A stretch of 64,000 nt of DNA from JBBQKF01 sp038326615 (GTDB taxonomy: Bacteria > Bacillota > Clostridia > Saccharofermentanales > UBA5734). Of this stretch, positions 63,362-64,000 are shown piece after piece. The position numbers and the translations under genes are program-made. The notes beneath the pieces are model-generated. The model worked only from the letters and a program-made list of their open reading frames with translations. It did no database searches and was not told the origin of the DNA. The stretch covers positions 4,145-68,144 of the forward strand of contig JBBQKF010000005.1 of the NCBI GenBank assembly GCA_038326615.1, given 5' to 3'. Position 1 is the stretch's first letter, and every line of letters starts with the position of its first letter.

Positions 63362-64000
63362 TTAATCAAGAGAATCATCATACCAATGTTGAAACGAGGA
63401 AGATTTATCTCTTATAAAAGGTCTTTTATTCAAGGTTACTTTAAAGAAATATGGATGGATGACGAGATAACGGATTGTCCACGTCGTTTTATCAATTAAA
63501 AAATCATCAACCTGACCAACCTCGCAGTCTTTTGTTTGTTGGTTATGCCTGCTTATGTCATGTGTGCTACATAAATGCGAATCCCATTCTTTTTCCCTGT
63601 GTTTAGCTTCAAGCAATTCCTCATTAAAAGGTTCTCTCAACATTATTTGGGGATATCTGATATTGGGAAAGCCTTCTCTAATATGGGAGTCTGTCCAATA
63701 CGACGGCAATCCATAATATCCGTTGTATGTGCTCTCATATTGGCGCGATATGGGCTTGTCATTTTCCAAGGCTGGACTATCCTCGATTTGTTTTCTTGTT
63801 AGTTTGACGTTGATGTATCGCTCCTTTTTATTCACAGCACCCAAAGCATTGGGGGGAATCAATACTTGTCTGTCAATAAGCCAATTGCCTGTTTCTGCGA
63901 CCAGATAGCGAATTGTCCAGTAGTGGTCATCGAAATAGAATTCTTTCACCTTCCCGATTTCTCCGTCAAGACTGTGTAATTTGAAGTTTTTTAGGGTTTG
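63362..64000 (-). CDS. PRC-barrel domain protein, 5' end outside the window
   Basis: Frame open to the window edge, 212 codons with stop. Two PRC-barrel units are visible: HSLDGEIGKVKEFYFDDHYW then TIRYLV near the N-terminus, and CEVGQVDDFLIDKTTWTIRY near residue 165. The linker is polar, with many Asp and Tyr. The PRC-barrel is a small beta-barrel found in RimM and in stress and photosynthetic proteins. Two-barrel proteins of this kind are common in Firmicutes and cyanobacteria near stress genes. The function is unknown. Confidence 0.8.
   Translation of the reverse strand, partial: QTLKNFKLHSLDGEIGKVKEFYFDDHYWTIRYLVAETGNWLIDRQVLIPPNALGAVNKKERYINVKLTRKQIEDSPALENDKPISRQYESTYNGYYGLPSYWTDSHIREGFPNIRYPQIMLREPFNEELLEAKHREKEWDSHLCSTHDISRHNQQTKDCEVGQVDDFLIDKTTWTIRYLVIHPYFFKVTLNKRPFIRDKSSSFQHWYDDSLD

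Overview
This 64 kb window is AT-rich and tightly packed. It reads as a chromosome segment of a low-GC Gram-positive anaerobe (Bacillota, Clostridia-like). The signs are the rplM-rpsI pair, an archaeal/clostridial-type V-ATPase operon, a YesM/YesN two-component system beside a sugar ABC transporter, QueT, AGGAGG-type ribosome binding sites and a possible Spo0A-like C-terminal domain at the left edge. No tRNA, rRNA or CRISPR array was seen. The species cannot be named from sequence alone.

Layout. (1) 0-12 kb, housekeeping: rplM-rpsI, phosphatidylethanolamine synthesis (psd-pssA), birA, glutamine-dependent NAD synthetase, a PAP2-type membrane phosphatase, an unusual E2-like acyltransferase, a YwlE-type arginine phosphatase with a repeat-rich insertion, a YwlC/Sua5 threonylcarbamoyl-AMP synthase and prfA. 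(2) 11.8-25.2 kb: malQ, a nine-gene V-type ATPase operon (G-I-K-E-C-F-A-B-D, reading leftward) whose K subunit carries the residues of a Na+ site, and an ABC exporter pair. (3) 25.4-26.8 kb: an RsmC-like methyltransferase and queT. (4) 27-36.5 kb, accessory: a type I restriction-modification operon (fic-hsdM-hsdS-hsdR), a SprT-like metalloprotease-like protein and a pRiA4b ORF-3-like zinc protein. Related hairpins recur at the 3' ends of three transcription units here. (5) 36.5-44.8 kb: a carbohydrate uptake operon (binding protein, two permeases, GH99/WbsX-like protein) facing a divergent YesM/YesN pair. Two short remnants of MalG-type permease 3' ends lie just downstream of the intact permease. 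(6) 45-64 kb, a lipid, polyphosphate and stress region: two DAGK/PAP2 clusters, ppx-ppk1, a SixA-CHAD protein, ferritin-like protein and bacterioferritin, DUF1206, LigD, Ku remnant, a large catalase and a PRC-barrel protein.

Region 6 is also where the DNA has been rearranged most. It holds an IS200/IS605 TnpB 3' remnant with a terminal hairpin, a PPK2 N-terminal fragment cut at a CTAG that also ends a second fragment on the other strand, a Ku N-terminus joined out of frame to a LigD lacking its first catalytic residues, a truncated PAS gene, and a roughly 60-bp leader present in inverted orientation about 9.7 kb apart. The surviving genes fit together as long-term survival functions (polyphosphate storage, iron storage, peroxide removal, end joining, phospholipid or undecaprenyl phosphate turnover). 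That reading is inferred from gene content.

Several proteins (YwlE, YwlC, SixA-CHAD) carry low-complexity or tandem-repeat insertions inside otherwise conserved folds, and many intergenic gaps hold short tandem repeats. This suggests an unusual amount of repeat expansion in this genome.
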